In this document: positions 8,616 through 20,860 of the stretch, one piece after another
Numbering within the stretch: the first letter of the stretch is position 1
Layout of the letters: each line of letters starts with the position of its first letter
Assembly: GCA_948146395.1 (NCBI GenBank)
Contig: OX411543.1
Span: forward strand, 60,069,689 to 60,133,688
Source: Fragum whitleyi
Taxonomy: Eukaryota > Mollusca > Bivalvia > Cardiida > Cardiidae
DNA: 64,000 bases
Direction of reading: 5' to 3'
Notes under the pieces: model-generated
What the model was told of the DNA's origin: nothing
What the model saw: the letters and a program-made list of their open reading frames with translations, nothing else
The model's database searches: none
Translations under genes and position numbers: made by a program

Positions 8616-11375
8616 TCAGCATCGTGTCTCCATATACTTGTCTGTAGATGAGCCCTTTTTACATGATTCAGATGTCGGAGGCAAAGAACAAAGCTTTGGT
8701 GAACAAGATGGCGCCTTTCCAACCCTAGAAGCCCAAACCCTCTGTCTCACAGATGACATATCTGAGCCGTCAATTTTCATTCTATAACATAAGGTTATAA
8801 AATCTGTTGCTTGCTTCAGATCATCTTCAAATCTGGATGATGAATTACCAACCAAAGACAGTGATACTGACTGTGTTCTAAGGATACCTACAATAGACGT
8901 TTTGCCTATGCCATAGAGACATGATGTTGTATCAGATCCAGATAGTGCATGTGCTGCCGGCAGGTCACTGATAATATCCTTATTTTCATTAACAGTCAGC
9001 CTGTGCTGTGCTAAGATATTGTCTGCTTCCTCGTGAGATGCTTTCATATCTTCACGGCGAATGAAAGAAACTGATGTTATTTCTAAAGGAACTGGGTCAT
9101 CTACCGACAAAGCCCTGGCATTGATTCCATTGATCTCAGATAATATAAGCCATACCTAGCATAGTTGAAATGACCTACAACAAAAAACGGTATCATTGCT
9201 TTCATTGCCACCAAATGCAAACCCCAGTCACCCTCTCTTTTGGCCGGAATATACATCATAATGATGAAAACGGCTCTTATGGTACAGACAATCCAAAGTT
9301 TAGATGTTTTATTTTGCTACTGATGTCAAGCAATAATTGATCTAGTTCAGTAAAGTCTCTTATATCATTAGCTAAAAATAATGGTTTTAACAATTCTTTT
9401 GCCACTAATCTCAACGCTCTAACATTCTGGGGAAATTTCTTGCCTGGCATCATCTTGTGCACTCCAGGGAACGTAGATTCCAAAAGTTCGCGAAGGCAAC
9501 TACCGGCCATCAATGTACCTATAGAACCAACATAACTCATTAAGGTGTGCATACCACCTAACTGAAGTATTACATTACTAAACTGTTCTTAGTATGCCCA
9601 TAGTATATTCACTGCTACTTTGTAAAGCTGCAAGTCTCCTGTGTATACTACAAATTCTTGGCCACGTTTTGTTGTAATTTCCTGAGCTTGCCTTTGAGAT
9701 GTAATGATAGTATCAGGGTCATGTCAATCAACGGTAAGTACATGGCCTTTGTTTGTGACTGTGATCCATGACCTTGTTCTCTACAAATATTGGTATTAAA
9801 TCCATTAAACTCTGGACAATCACCACTTTTTAACATATTGTGTATGAAACAAGTGTCAGTTTCTCGTGCTCTGTTTCGAGAAACTGACATTGCGGAAAGA
9901 ACTTTCAGGGGCAAAACCTGTTTTGCTATACATTTATCTGGCAGTTGGGGTTTCTTACAGTAACGATCAATACAAACATCATATTCAACGGCTTAAGTCG
10001 TTTCAGTTTTATCAATGCGCTTAATAGTATTATTAATACTGGATTCAGGCAGCTTATTGGGGTCTAAGGGTTGTGTTACCAAGACGGCTAAGGAATGAGT
10101 AGATAGCTTCCCATTCTTGGAGGAAATGTCCGCATCAAAATTGTCAACGACAACTTGAATTTAACCTGGTTTTGTATCCGAAACGCCGGTACTCAGGTTG
10201 CTGCAACTGCTGCTGACTTCTTGAATCTTAAAACCTCATCGTAGGTACAGGTTACCCCAAATGCATTTAACTGTCTGACTAAACTTTTAGAGTTCCTCAT
10301 AAGAACCCCAAGAGCTAGTTGCAAAGCTGTTCGAAAGGAAACCAAAGTATTTGTTACTATGCTTCCAATTAGATATGCTGATGGACTGTATCTAGTTTTT
10401 TTTTTAAATATTTTGGACAACACGCGCATAAGCGTTGAACTTAATTCATTTTCGACAGTTTCTGTATCAATTCTTGTTTTGTAATACGCTTTGTCAACTT
10501 CAACGCTTATGACCACCTTTTTGATTTGATTGGACACTGTATTTATAGCTGAATCTAGTAACAGCTCTGAATCATGAGTATCATTTACCAATTTCAACAT
10601 CATAGGTGCTTTATGTCGAAAAACATTGATACTAGCCACTCCAGGAGCTGATAAAACTAGTAATTTGTCGCCAAAATTATCGATTAACGATTGAATCAAT
10701 AATCTTCGAGTAAGGATACTGCCCCCTTCAGCTACGTACATCTGAAATAAATCAACGGAATTCCAACTTTTACTCTCATTTTCCGACAGTAGCTCGACAA
10801 GGTGATCAAAAGCAGCATCTGATTCAGGTTTTTCAGAAGTATGTGATGTACTTGCAGCAGCTGCATGGATATTCTTTGGAGACATAAAATTTAGTTTACA
10901 GTCTGCATGGTACCTGGCATCAGCTGCATGCAAGTCACTTACTGCTCCTAGTAGCCGAAGTCGGACTTCTGTAGACCATTTATCAGCTCGAGCGTCACAA
11001 GTATTCAAGATCTCTTGTTTAACATCAACCTGTCCACTCGAACTCTCTCCAATAGTTTGGCATAAATAGGCTCTACGCCACCGTCCAGTATTCTTAGGAT
11101 CTTTTGCTAGATTGCATGTTTCACCACAAATCAAACAGTGTTTTTTTTTTTAAATCAAAATCTTTGGACGTATATGTTGACACACATGCCCTATGTGTGT
11201 AAACAAAATAATAATTACCATTTTGGAGATTTTCCTCTAATTCTTGATATAAATTGTCGCCATATTGTTTGCTATAATCTATAATTGAAGCGATTCTCTG
11301 TGGATCAGACTTTATCAAGTCACAAAAGTCAGAACATGAACATTTACTAATCTTAGAAAAATAGCACGACTCCAT
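8616..11375 (-). pseudogene. Decayed transposase-like gene with XPG/FEN1-like domain
   Basis: A single ancestral protein now lies in several frames. The N-terminus (11121-11375) has a Cys-rich start and H-x3-C-V-S-T-Y. It then shifts frame at a run of T at 11140-11151 into CGETC and C-rich sequence (10193-11134), giving a split His/Cys zinc-binding region. A TGA ends that block at 10193. The next block (10000-10160) encodes VVVDNFDADISS with clustered Asp residues. Further stops or shifts fall near 9993, 9725 and 9590. The block 9277-9552 has GGMHTLMSYVGSIGTLMAGS. The last block (8616-9110) has HEEADN and HALSGSDTTSCLYGIGK, which resemble the acidic and helix-hairpin-helix motifs of XPG/FEN1 nucleases. 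Sequence between those two motifs appears deleted. Related proteins are annotated as uncharacterised in many invertebrates. Confidence 0.78.
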
Positions 11376-11879
11376 ATGTATCAGTTATGTGATATTACAC
11401 AATCTCAAGCAATTACTGGTGAACTGAAATGCTACTGGCGGAAAAGCATTGACCAAACCAAAAACCACTACATCGCCCCAGCGGTCCGTATTCCATAAAG
11501 ATACCATTCAACCGAATCGGAGAAAAGATACTTAAATAATTTGGGAGTTTAAGTAGAAAGAAATGAAGAAGGATAAAAAGACGGTTTGACAGATGGACAC
11601 ATAAATGGGCACAAATGCTTAAGAATATATAGACAAAAGACATACGGGCAAAATAATACCTGTTTTATCCAATTTATCGATTCAGGAGAAAACAAAGGAC
11701 GACCATTTTAGATGTTATGAAATATAGGACATTTTAACATTTTGGCTGACATTTTGGCTGTCATTTGGCTAGCATCTTGATACTGTGAACAAAATATCAA
11801 ATATAATTTTCTGCGATAGAATGTATTTTGAAAAGCTTCTGGTTAAGCCTTGTGTTGCCTTAAATATTTTCAAATAAAG

Positions 11880-12589
11880 AAATGGCATTTTTAAAATACC
11901 CGGCTGCCATCTTGGATGCCATTTTGAAGTTCTCAAAATGCATAAGGGTGACAAGATGTAATTCTGCAAGTTCTAAAAGAAATAAGCTCCAGCTTTAAGA
12001 CTATATAAACCTTTTTCTATCTCCATCAAATCCAGCTTCACCTTTAATTCTAACGGAATAGGAAGTAGAAACCAGGAGTATTCTAGCCACGTTACTTTGT
12101 CAATTACTTTCTCTTAATGAAATTGGTTCTATAGATAAAGAAAATAAAGCAAAAATACAGAAAAAAACAGGAACAGCATGAAAGCAGTTTTTACCCAGTT
12201 TTGATATTAAATAAGATCCAAAATATAAAGAAAACTTTCAAAAAAAAAATGATTTTTTGCCCAATCTGGCTGTAATCTTGGCTGCCATCTTGCCTTTTCT
12301 TGCATGATGACCACTCAGTTAAACGTGACTTTCATCTATTATATGAATGCATATGCTGTATGATTTATTTTACTGCAAAAAATGAATAAATATGAGGAAT
12401 TCGACATTTTCCTATTTCTGGCGGCCATCTTGGACGCCATCTTGATTTTCTCAAATTGCTCAAGGATGACAAGGTGTCATCCGACGGATTCTTACAGTAG
12501 AAAGCCTCAGCTTTCAGAATATGTAAAAATATTTTCTATGTACCCCAAATCCAGGTTCAGCTTAAAATCCCATAATATCTGCCGGACTA
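11880..12589. repeat. Right terminal inverted repeat of the Academ-like element
   Basis: This is the reverse complement of 7450-8136 with indels. AAGATGGC-type pairs (read on the minus strand) lie at about 11897-11925, 12278-12300 and 12419-12446. The CACCTTGTCATCC word recurs in both subunits. The 11400-11880 stretch between the gene and this repeat includes shorter AAAATG/TGGCTG words near 11730-11775 and nothing else recognised. Confidence 0.85.
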
Positions 12590-12592
12590 TAG
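12590..12592. other. Target duplication TAG, right
   Basis: It matches 7447-7449 and follows the GCCGGACTA end of the inserted transposon. Confidence 0.75.
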
Positions 12593-15466
12593 TAGATATT
12601 TGACTCTAGACAACCAGTTTGATTTATTGTTAGACATGTCATTTAACATAACTTTAAAAATGGTTTTCGTAAGAATGTTATTTGACTTTGACATTTTGAA
12701 GAAATATTTAAAGATAAGAATGTATCGACTTATATATAGAGGGAAACGACCCAGCTCGCCGTATACTGCCGCGTTACTTGTTGATTGTTTAACCCCGAGC
12801 AACATTTTACAAAATTTAAGGTGGATACGTTCGAGATCTTTAGATTTAGTAAATCCCCAAATTTGGCTCCCGTAATTTATTATTGGCGTAACAAAGGCAT
12901 CAAACAAATCTAATGCTATTTTTGGGTTCACATTATATTTTGAAATATTGTTTTTCAAAACGTGCATGGCTTTTAATGCTTTTCCAGCAGCGTACTGATT
13001 TTGTAGGATGAAACTCCCTGTATAATTGAAAATAACACCTAGATAATTGAAATTGTCGACCACGTCTATTGCGTCATTTTTGTAAAACCATTTTTCGTCC
13101 GGCGTTATTTTACCTCTTTTCCTAAAGACAACTATTTTTGTTTTTTCAATGTTAACTTCTAAGCCCCATTCTGAACAGTACATATTTAAACGATTAAGAC
13201 TGTGTTGTAGATCTTCAACAGAATTTCCGATTAATACCATGTCATCAGCAAATAAAAAGACGATAAAGCATATTTCGTATACAGTTAAACCGTTTACGTT
13301 CTCTTCTTGCAGAGAGAGCTCTAGATCTTCTAAAAATAATGCAAATAATGCCGGGGACGTTGTTTGTCCTTGGATCAAGCCTACCGATATATCGAAAAAA
13401 TCCGAGAAAGAATTACAATGTTTGACACATGATTTAACCGATTCATACATTGAACGAAAAACATTAAGAATTTTGCCCTTTAAACCCATGTTAAATAGTT
13501 TGTACCATAAGGCTTCTCTATTCACAGAGTCGAACGCTTTTTTCAAATCTATAAAAGCGCAAGGTAAGCGCATATTATAATTCAAAACATGTTCGATAAG
13601 ATTTGATAAAATAAATACTGCATCGGTAGTACCACATTTTTTCCTGAAACCAAATTGAGAATCAGAAAGAAAATTATTCTTTTCAAACCATGCTTCGACT
13701 CTAGAATTTAATATACTAGTAAATATTTTCCCTAAATTGCTTGTTAGAGTTATCCCGCGGTAATTGTTAGGGTCATCTTTTTCTCCTTTCTTGTAAAGGG
13801 GGATAATACAACCTTTAGACCATATTTCTGGGAAATTGCCTGAGTCTAATATGATATTGAACATGTCTGTTAAATGACCACATACTATGTCTTTTGATTC
13901 AATAAAATATTCATTTAGCATATCGTCGGAAGGGCTCGGTGTTTTACCTCGTTTTAAACTATTTATAACCGAATCGACCTCGCTGTATGAAATGGGCATG
14001 TTTAATTCATCATATAAGCAATCGTCTGCTTTGAAATCATGATTTTTGGAGAAATCTTCAACCTCTGGTAAAATATTTGTCGTAATATCGTTGTATAGCT
14101 GCGAAAAGTGGGATTTGAAGTCATCCAATTTGATGTCGCTATCGGTGTGCTCCTTTTGTTTTTGGAAAAATTTCCAAAAGTCCTTTGGGCTTTTTTTACG
14201 CAAATTTTCAAATCGTTTTGATTGTTCGATTTTAAATCGGTACTTCTTAGAGCGAATTAACTTCTTATAAATCATTTTTTTATAACAAAGGTTTTCCCTG
14301 TTTGCGGTTGATTTCTCGGAATTAAAAGATTTTAAAGCTTCGAGATAATTGTTTCGGGCAGTAAAACATTCGTTGTCAAACCATTGTTTACTTTTAAACC
14401 GGTTTGAACTTTTATTTGACCGTGAGTATACTTTATGTTCGAAGAGAGGTTTTGCAGCGTTGCAAAGAATCTCAGAAAATTGAGAGACCATGTTCTCAAC
14501 ACTTGATTTGTCTGACCGATCTGATCGTAAGATAACACGATTAAGATTATCTAATTCTGATATAAGTCTACCTCTAAAAGAATCTCTTTTATCATTTGAC
14601 CATTTATACATGTACGTCGTTTGTTGTTTATCAACTTTTTTAAACGGAGTGAGAGGGAAAATTAGTTTGAATTCCAGTGGTGCATGGTCACTATATATAG
14701 TAAATTCTCCAATTCTGAACTGGTCTATACAACAAAAATCCTTTTTATCCATTAACAAATAGTCAATTAAACTACTGGACTGTTTTACATAGTAGGTAAA
14801 TGCACCTGTATGTTTATCGGCCCCGAGTCTACCGTTACATATACTGAGCGACGTTGACTTGCACAATTCAATTAGTGATTTTCCCCTTGTATTACATGTA
14901 TAATCTTGAGAGGCCCTGTCTGAGGGTTCATCTATACAATAGTCATTCAAATCTAAGTCGCTATTGATTTTGTCGTGTAAAATGTAATCTTTAGATTGGC
15001 CAACCCTGCAATTAAAGTCACCAGACAATAAAACTTTGCCCTTCTGCTTAAAATAATAAATATCGTTTTCTAACAATTCAAACAAATCGACGTTTAGAAC
15101 GTTTTGCATCGGAGACTCTTCGGGCCACAAATATACAGCGCAAATAAAAAAATCTCTGTCACATTTGAAAAATGAGTGGTCAAGTTTTAACCATATTAAT
15201 GTATCATGATGATTTTTCACAATTGATATTCCCTTTTCGATATTGTTTTTAACGTAAATAACGACACCACCGCTATTTCTTTTAGCACGTTTATGTTTAT
15301 ATTTACGGTAAAAGTTGTAACATTTGTAACCATCTATATTAATTTTCGAACTTTTGTCTGTCCATGCCTCGGTAAGAATAATTATTTCATTAGTTCTAAG
15401 AAAGTTTACAAAAGAATCACTTTCAAGTTTATCTTCGGACAAACCGTTACAATTCCACACTGTCAC
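12590..15466 (-). pseudogene. LINE ORF2: endonuclease and reverse transcriptase (interrupted)
   Basis: This is the LINE replication protein. It nicks target DNA and reverse-transcribes the LINE RNA from the nick. Counting from the GTG at 15464-15466, the apurinic endonuclease domain spans about residues 1-270: VWNCNGL at 3-9, TEAW with catalytic Glu33, SGDFN at 148-152, SDHAPLEF at 259-266. Reverse transcriptase follows from about 552: NNYRGITL, AFIDLKKAFDSV at 637-648, GLIQGQTTSPALF at 696, FADD at 739-742, then a thumb region. The frame is open for about 958 codons and then runs into the inserted transposon, whose TAG gives a premature stop. The rest resumes at 7449. There is no ATG until residue 120, inside the endonuclease, and the frame is continuous back to the ORF1 stop codon. 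No internal stops occur, so the LINE was young when it was interrupted. Confidence 0.92.
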
Positions 15467-15502
15467 CTTGATCCCTGAGTCATTTACATCCTCCTGTCGA
15501 TC

Positions 15503-16276
15503 CTAATCTTTCATCGGTACACCTTCTATATATAGCGTATCATAGGATAGCCAAGCTTTTTTGCCATCCTTTTTGGCATCTTTTAGTTTTGGTATAAGTT
15601 TTTTCCTCTTCTCCACAATTTCACTTGGAAATTGTTCCTGAATATAGATGCTTGACCCTTTCAGAAGATAGCTGTTCCTTCTTACCTCTTCGCGATCTTT
15701 AAAGAAAGCAAACTTGCAAACTATATTTCTGCAAGTAAAAGATGATCCTTGTGGCCCAACGCGATGGACTCTCTCAAGCTGCATTTTATCAACAAGGTCA
15801 TTTGCCATCTTCAGTTTATCTTTCATAAATTCACGTAGCTTTGTTTCAGTTTCTTCGGGCTTTTCATTCAGAGTTTCAGCAATATTACAGAATAACAAAT
15901 TATTCCGCATGGATTGGGATTGTAGGTATGTCAGGTTATCCTTCAGCTTTTTGTTTTCTTCTTCAAGTATTTTAATATTGTCTGTGTTTTGACCCGTACC
16001 GTATTCAAGGTTCGACAATCTTTCATTTACTACGATTAGCTTTTGTTCATTTTCAAATCTATCTTTCTGTACAGATTGTGTCAGTTTTTTCAGTTGATCA
16101 TCAAAATCATTGACTTTCTTCTCCAACGTATCGAGAACTTCAAGTTTTTTACTTACTTCAGTGAGCTTATCTTGCATTTTTTTCATGAAGTCCATTAAAT
16201 CAGAGTTTGACGGAGCAGTTGTGTGTAATTCTTTATTTATTGTACTGTTGTCAGCCGATTCCATGCTCGTAGCCAT
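15503..16276 (-). CDS. LINE ORF1: RNA-binding chaperone-like protein
   Basis: 257 residues from the ATG at 16276. Residues about 20-120 are Lys/Glu/Leu-rich heptads predicted as a coiled coil, probably for trimerisation. SMRNNLLFCNI at about 120 begins an RRM-like domain with RVHRVG and NIVCKFAFFKDREEV. The C-terminal domain has KRKKLIPKLKDAKKDGKKAWL and ends LYIEGVPMKD. This order matches ORF1 proteins of the L1/Tx1-like type, which coat LINE RNA. The same frame stays open upstream to about 16444 and encodes a basic, Ser-rich start (KRKKGSSSDE) with no ATG, so the true start was probably cut off. The stop is TAG, followed in the same frame by ORF2. Confidence 0.85.
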   Translation of the reverse strand: MATSMESADNSTINKELHTTAPSNSDLMDFMKKMQDKLTEVSKKLEVLDTLEKKVNDFDDQLKKLTQSVQKDRFENEQKLIVVNERLSNLEYGTGQNTDNIKILEEENKKLKDNLTYLQSQSMRNNLLFCNIAETLNEKPEETETKLREFMKDKLKMANDLVDKMQLERVHRVGPQGSSFTCRNIVCKFAFFKDREEVRRNSYLLKGSSIYIQEQFPSEIVEKRKKLIPKLKDAKKDGKKAWLSYDTLYIEGVPMKD

Positions 16277-16456
16277 TTCTGTGTTGAAAACGGGAAGATC
16301 TTCTTGGTATAGGACTGTATTAGTTTGATTTAGAATGTCACTTACTTTTACGGAGGTCGATACCCCCGCCGCACCTCCCTTCTTTACTTGTTTATTATTT
16401 ATTTGTGACTCGTCACTACTACTGCTTCCTTTTTTACGTTTTTTTTACGAATAAGA

Positions 16457-16960
16457 ACCGTAAAATTGATTGTAAATTTTGAGACGAGGTGTCGAAAGAT
16501 GCGAAGTTGCAAAAGTGTGACCCGTCACGCGAGAAGAGGCCAACTGGGGACACTGTTAAATGAATATTTGAAAAAGAGATTGGGTTTAACATATGTCATT
16601 CGAGGTCGCATTTCAAAAAAAAAAACTTTCACAGGAAAACTTTCACAGATTGATGACCATTCTAGTTTCAGAAACTGAGCATATTGCGAAGAAGAATTTC
16701 GACCCTAGTCAGTCTGCGCAATCCGCGTAGTCTAACTAGGATCGACCATTTACGTACTTTCCAGATGGTCCTTTTTCGCGTGATAGTGTACAGAACAGAC
16801 AGAACAGAACAGAACAAATGAATAGAATAATTTATGTTTGACCCGTCATGCGGAAAAAGGGTCATTTGTGTATTGCGTAAAGTGTCGATTCTAGTTAGAC
16901 TACGTAGACTGCGCAGAATGACTAGTGTTGATTTTTTTCGCATTTTTTTTTTAAACTAGA
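16457..16960. mobile_element. MITE family 3 (GACCCGTCACG), two degenerate copies
   Basis: The ends resemble GTGACCCGTCACGCGAAAAGGGACCATCTGGGAAGTGCG. The interior has GTCGACCCTAGTCAG...CTGCGCAGA and its inverse around the centre. A right half lies near 16690-16790 and a further left half at 16835-16940. The clearest complete copy is at 44418-44689. The unit is strongly palindromic. Confidence 0.6.
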
Positions 16961-17103
16961 ACACTAGTTCTACCTTCCGTTGTAAGATTTTTTGCCATGT
17001 GATCTTCGTATGACCTTCACTGGAACCAAGCTCTTTTTTCAATCATTTATATTAATGCAATTCCTTGATGGTGGCTTTTCGCACGATGGGTTATATAATT
17101 TCA

Positions 17104-17405
17104 TCGTATCACTATACAAATATCCGTGTGATAACAACCCGTATGATAAATTTTTTGATATCACATAGTTATTTTTAAAACAATAATTTTTAGAAACTTG
17201 CATTTCAGTTAAAAAAAACATCGAAGAACGAGACAAGTAGAGGTTATAAGATGAATATAATACGTACTTAGTGTGTTGTATGAAAACAATATCTAACTCG
17301 GTTGTGAGAATTGATAATTGTCGAGGCTGTGCCGAGACAATTATCAATTCTCCTAACCTCGTTAGATATTTTATTTCATACAAAACACTAAATTTGTATT
17401 ATATA
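17104..17405. repeat. Foldback family B, copy 1 (inverted orientation)
   Basis: The hairpin at about 17258-17398 has arms with AATACGTACTTAGTGT, ATATCTAAC(T/G) and GAGAATTGATAATTGTC, and its apex is CGAGGCTGTGCCGAG. The left flank (ATACAAATATCCGTGTGATAACA, then ATATCACATAGTTATTTTTA) occurs inverted to the right of the hairpins at 27296 and 32165. This defines a roughly 310-bp element with a large hairpin at one end. The next 700 bp (17406-18117) holds nothing I recognise. Confidence 0.8.
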
Positions 17406-18117
17406 TTTATAAAGCAAATATTCTAAAGAAACAATGGTCTCTTTCCCCGGACATTAAGTAGAGAACAAGAAAATAGTTGTTCGGAGCATTGAGGAATATC
17501 TTTCATTTGTATACAAACACGCATGGAAACCCATATATCTCTTGGTCTTTATTCTGCTGAATTCAGTTTTTGTTTTAGATTAATTGCAGTTTTGTGATGT
17601 TTCAATTACTTTGGCTTTAATTTTTCCCGCACTGATTAGGAATAAGAGAGGCAGCGAAGGCTAAGATCAGGCTGATCCTAGTCTATACTTTCGGTAAAAA
17701 ACATGCACAGCTGGTAAATGCCGTGAATATACAGTGATATGTACAGCTTTAAACGTGTGATAAATTTATTACTGTGATGTCAATCTTTAAATCATGCTTT
17801 CTTATCTTGATATATTGTTAAAAAATAACAAGCCTTTCATGGTGTCATGCCGCCCTATTATTGTTTTTTGCTTTATATCAGGACCACGATGGAAATAAGA
17901 GTTTTCTCTTTTTCGTGTTATCCTGGGTCTGGGTGCATATAGTGGGTAGTATCACTCTTTGAGATGCTTGTTATTTTTTAATAGTTACAACATTGTCTTA
18001 CGTATGTATCTTAATATTGTAACTAAATTGTGCCATTTAAATTGGAATTGCATTTTGTTATCCTTATATTGTACTGCTCTATTGTTGTAAGTTCCTTTTT
18101 TACCGAAATAGATAAAT

Positions 18118-18488
<371 letters not shown>

Positions 18489-18590
18489 ATAGCAAGTTAG
18501 TTGGTTTGGTTTGGTTTAAACCTATTTATTCTACATCGATTGGGAAACAAGTTCTTACAAATTAGATTAATCCCTCTCGATTCTGCTTCC

Positions 18591-18908
18591 TGACATCGTG
18601 AAATTGACATTCATCTTTTCACAACCATTCTAAATCGCTCTATAAGCGCTCCATTCATTCATTCTTAACACTCAATCAAATCATTCGAAAACACTACAAA
18701 ATTACTAAAAAGATGGTATCAACAACTAAATTAAAACTAAATATGGCTACAGAAAAATCGCAATATCACTAACATAATTCAAATTATAAGCGTCTGATTG
18801 GTTCTTGAAGAGATAGGAATTTGATTTCACTCAAAACTCACTCATTCAATTTCGTTCAGAAATCATTCTAAAATCATCCACTTTGTAGATTGAACCATCT
18901 TGTTATCT
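18591..18908. mobile_element. Mariner-like MITE family 1, copy 2 (internally deleted)
   Basis: The left part reads ACATCGTGAAATTGACATTCATC and continues through AAATCGCTC and GCGCTCCATTCATTCATTC. The right part has TTTCACTCAAAACTCACTCATTCAATTTC. It is in reverse orientation relative to copy 1. The central GGGAGGTAAT hairpin is missing. The following 18910-20150 shows no recognised feature. Confidence 0.75.
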
Positions 18909-20159
18909 GTAAGGCTTAAATGGCAGTTAGAAAATTCTTCTGAGGATGATGAAACTTAAAGTTTGTCTAAAAAGGCTTTTAATGCTAAATAAGTAGAGTG
19001 CGAAATCTTTCCGAGAATTTAAAAAAAAATAATTTAACCATTGTAATGCATACATGGTGATCACGCGATTTTTCTCTCTGCACAAATTTGTTGGAAATAT
19101 ATTGATTCTTAAGCGAAAATTTGAACTAGTCACGCGACAAACCCATTAAGTTTCCGACCTATTTTATTTTTTGTCGTGACAAAATATTCTAGGTTAAACT
19201 AAATTCGCAAAAAACCTGGCGTCTACAAACATTACTGACTTATTTTTATGAAGATATCCGTAGACACCAAACTATTACACCTTTGATCTTTTAAAATTCC
19301 CAAGCTGAACAGAAATTAAATGTGAAAAAAGATTGTTAATTTTCGTTTAAACTGTTCGAAGAAGAATACGTCATTTTAGAAATGCGTTTCATTACACATT
19401 TTCCGGGTATTGTTTCGCCTTCTTCTTGCAAAATTACAAAGTAATTATTATCATCTTCATTTCATTTTTAGATATCAGTGAACTGGTTTATGAATCAATG
19501 AATATAAATCCTTCAAAACGGACGCATTGGTTTTGCTACAGATAAAAGCACTTGGCAGCCATGTACGAATTAAAAGGGGATATGGTATCCACAAAGGCTT
19601 TGAATTACTTCAAAGTACTTCTATATGTAAGGTTTTCAGGCCTGGAAAACTAGAAAATATTACATTGTAAATGGATAAGCACGACGTTTTGCTTGCCAAT
19701 TATCGAAATGAGAGTTAAAATAAGTAAATTTTCAGCGCGGAAAGAAAAAGATCCACGTATGAAAGCCTATCAATAAACTATCAATATGATTAATGTGTCG
19801 TCTGACATCTCCAGTTAAGCGGACCTATTGATAGAAAATACAGACGGTTAGCCAATACTTCAATATTTGTTTAGCTCTCCAGATATGATACATGATACTA
19901 ATAGTTTGTGATGCAAACATCTCAAGAGAGTTGTAGGCAACATAATATTATGCTGTGTCGTGACTTTTCCAACAATTGTGTATTCTGCGTTATTAATGAA
20001 CTGGCAGGGCGGGGCTTAGCCGTGACGTAAATTGGCGAGTTAACTTTTAAATATTTTGGGTTCATTGAAAAGTAAGTCGGCAATAATCGTGAACTCGAGC
20101 AAATAACTGTATCCTGAAACCAAAAGGATTCACTTGTTTAGAGAGTGAACACATTTCAT

Positions 20160-20231
20160 CGTTGGGTTACCAAAGCCCTGTAACTTCAGCTTGAACAAGC
20201 TGAAGTTACGAGGGTTTGGTTACCATCCAAC
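20160..20231. repeat. Short perfect-type foldback
   Basis: CGTTGGGTTACCAAA, CCCT and GTAACTTCAGCTTG on the left are mirrored by CAAGCTGAAGTTAC, AGGG and TTTGGTTACCATCCAACG on the right, with almost no loop. It is probably a tiny palindromic MITE. Confidence 0.85.
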
Positions 20232-20448
20232 GCTTTACAGTCTTAAGTTAATTATGATGACTATCTCTAGAAGATAATAATATTGAAAAACAGCTGATTT
20301 ACCTTATCCTTAAGCTCATCGATCCGTTATTTAGGCTCCGCCCTGCCAAGGGAAAAATCGTGGATAATACGTGATGAAAAAACGTTGAGTAGCCTGGACA
20401 ATGAAGAAGCGCATATAAAATGATTTCGGGGAGTAAACAGCAATTTAA

Positions 20449-20686
20449 CCCTTGTCATGCTGAATAAATTTTGGCTAAAATTATCATCAAAATCAAAGGG
20501 CAAAAAGCACTGAAGTAACAACTGTAGGTCAATTTTTATTTGAAAAACTAAATCTATTGACAATTCTGGTTTTTAAAGTGAGAAACAGGTGGAGTAGACT
20601 AACATCAGACTGCACATATGTACAGGCTGATGTTGGTCTTTAGCTCCTGCCAAAGCAGGAATATTCCGGGTTCAGCATGTCAAGGG
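20449..20686. mobile_element. piggyBac-type MITE, copy 1
   Basis: A 238-bp element with ends CCCTTGTCATGCTGAA and TTCAGCATGTCAAGGG, flanked on both sides by TTAA (20445-20448, 20687-20690). TTAA targets and CCC-starting ends are typical of the piggyBac superfamily. Inside are ATCAGACTGCACATATGT-GCAGGCTGAT-like words and an inverted CTGCCAAAGCAGG. A second copy is at 30441-30679. Confidence 0.88.
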
Positions 20687-20721
20687 TTAATGGTCGTAGC
20701 AATTAATCGAGCGCATACTTA

Positions 20722-20860
20722 AGACACTGATCAGACTATGCGACCGCACAGGCTGATATGAGTCCTAACATTGCACACGTTTGAAATTATTTGAAATGCA
20801 CTGGCTCATTTTCAAGAAAACCGACATCGTTTATCTATATCCTACCATGCTTTATGAACT
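20722..20860. repeat. Dispersed repeat with GCACAGGCTGAT core
   Basis: This is a diverged relative of 5960-6070: CACAGGCTG, CACGTTTGAAATTATT, GCACTGGCTCATTTTC. The ends are not defined. Confidence 0.5.
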
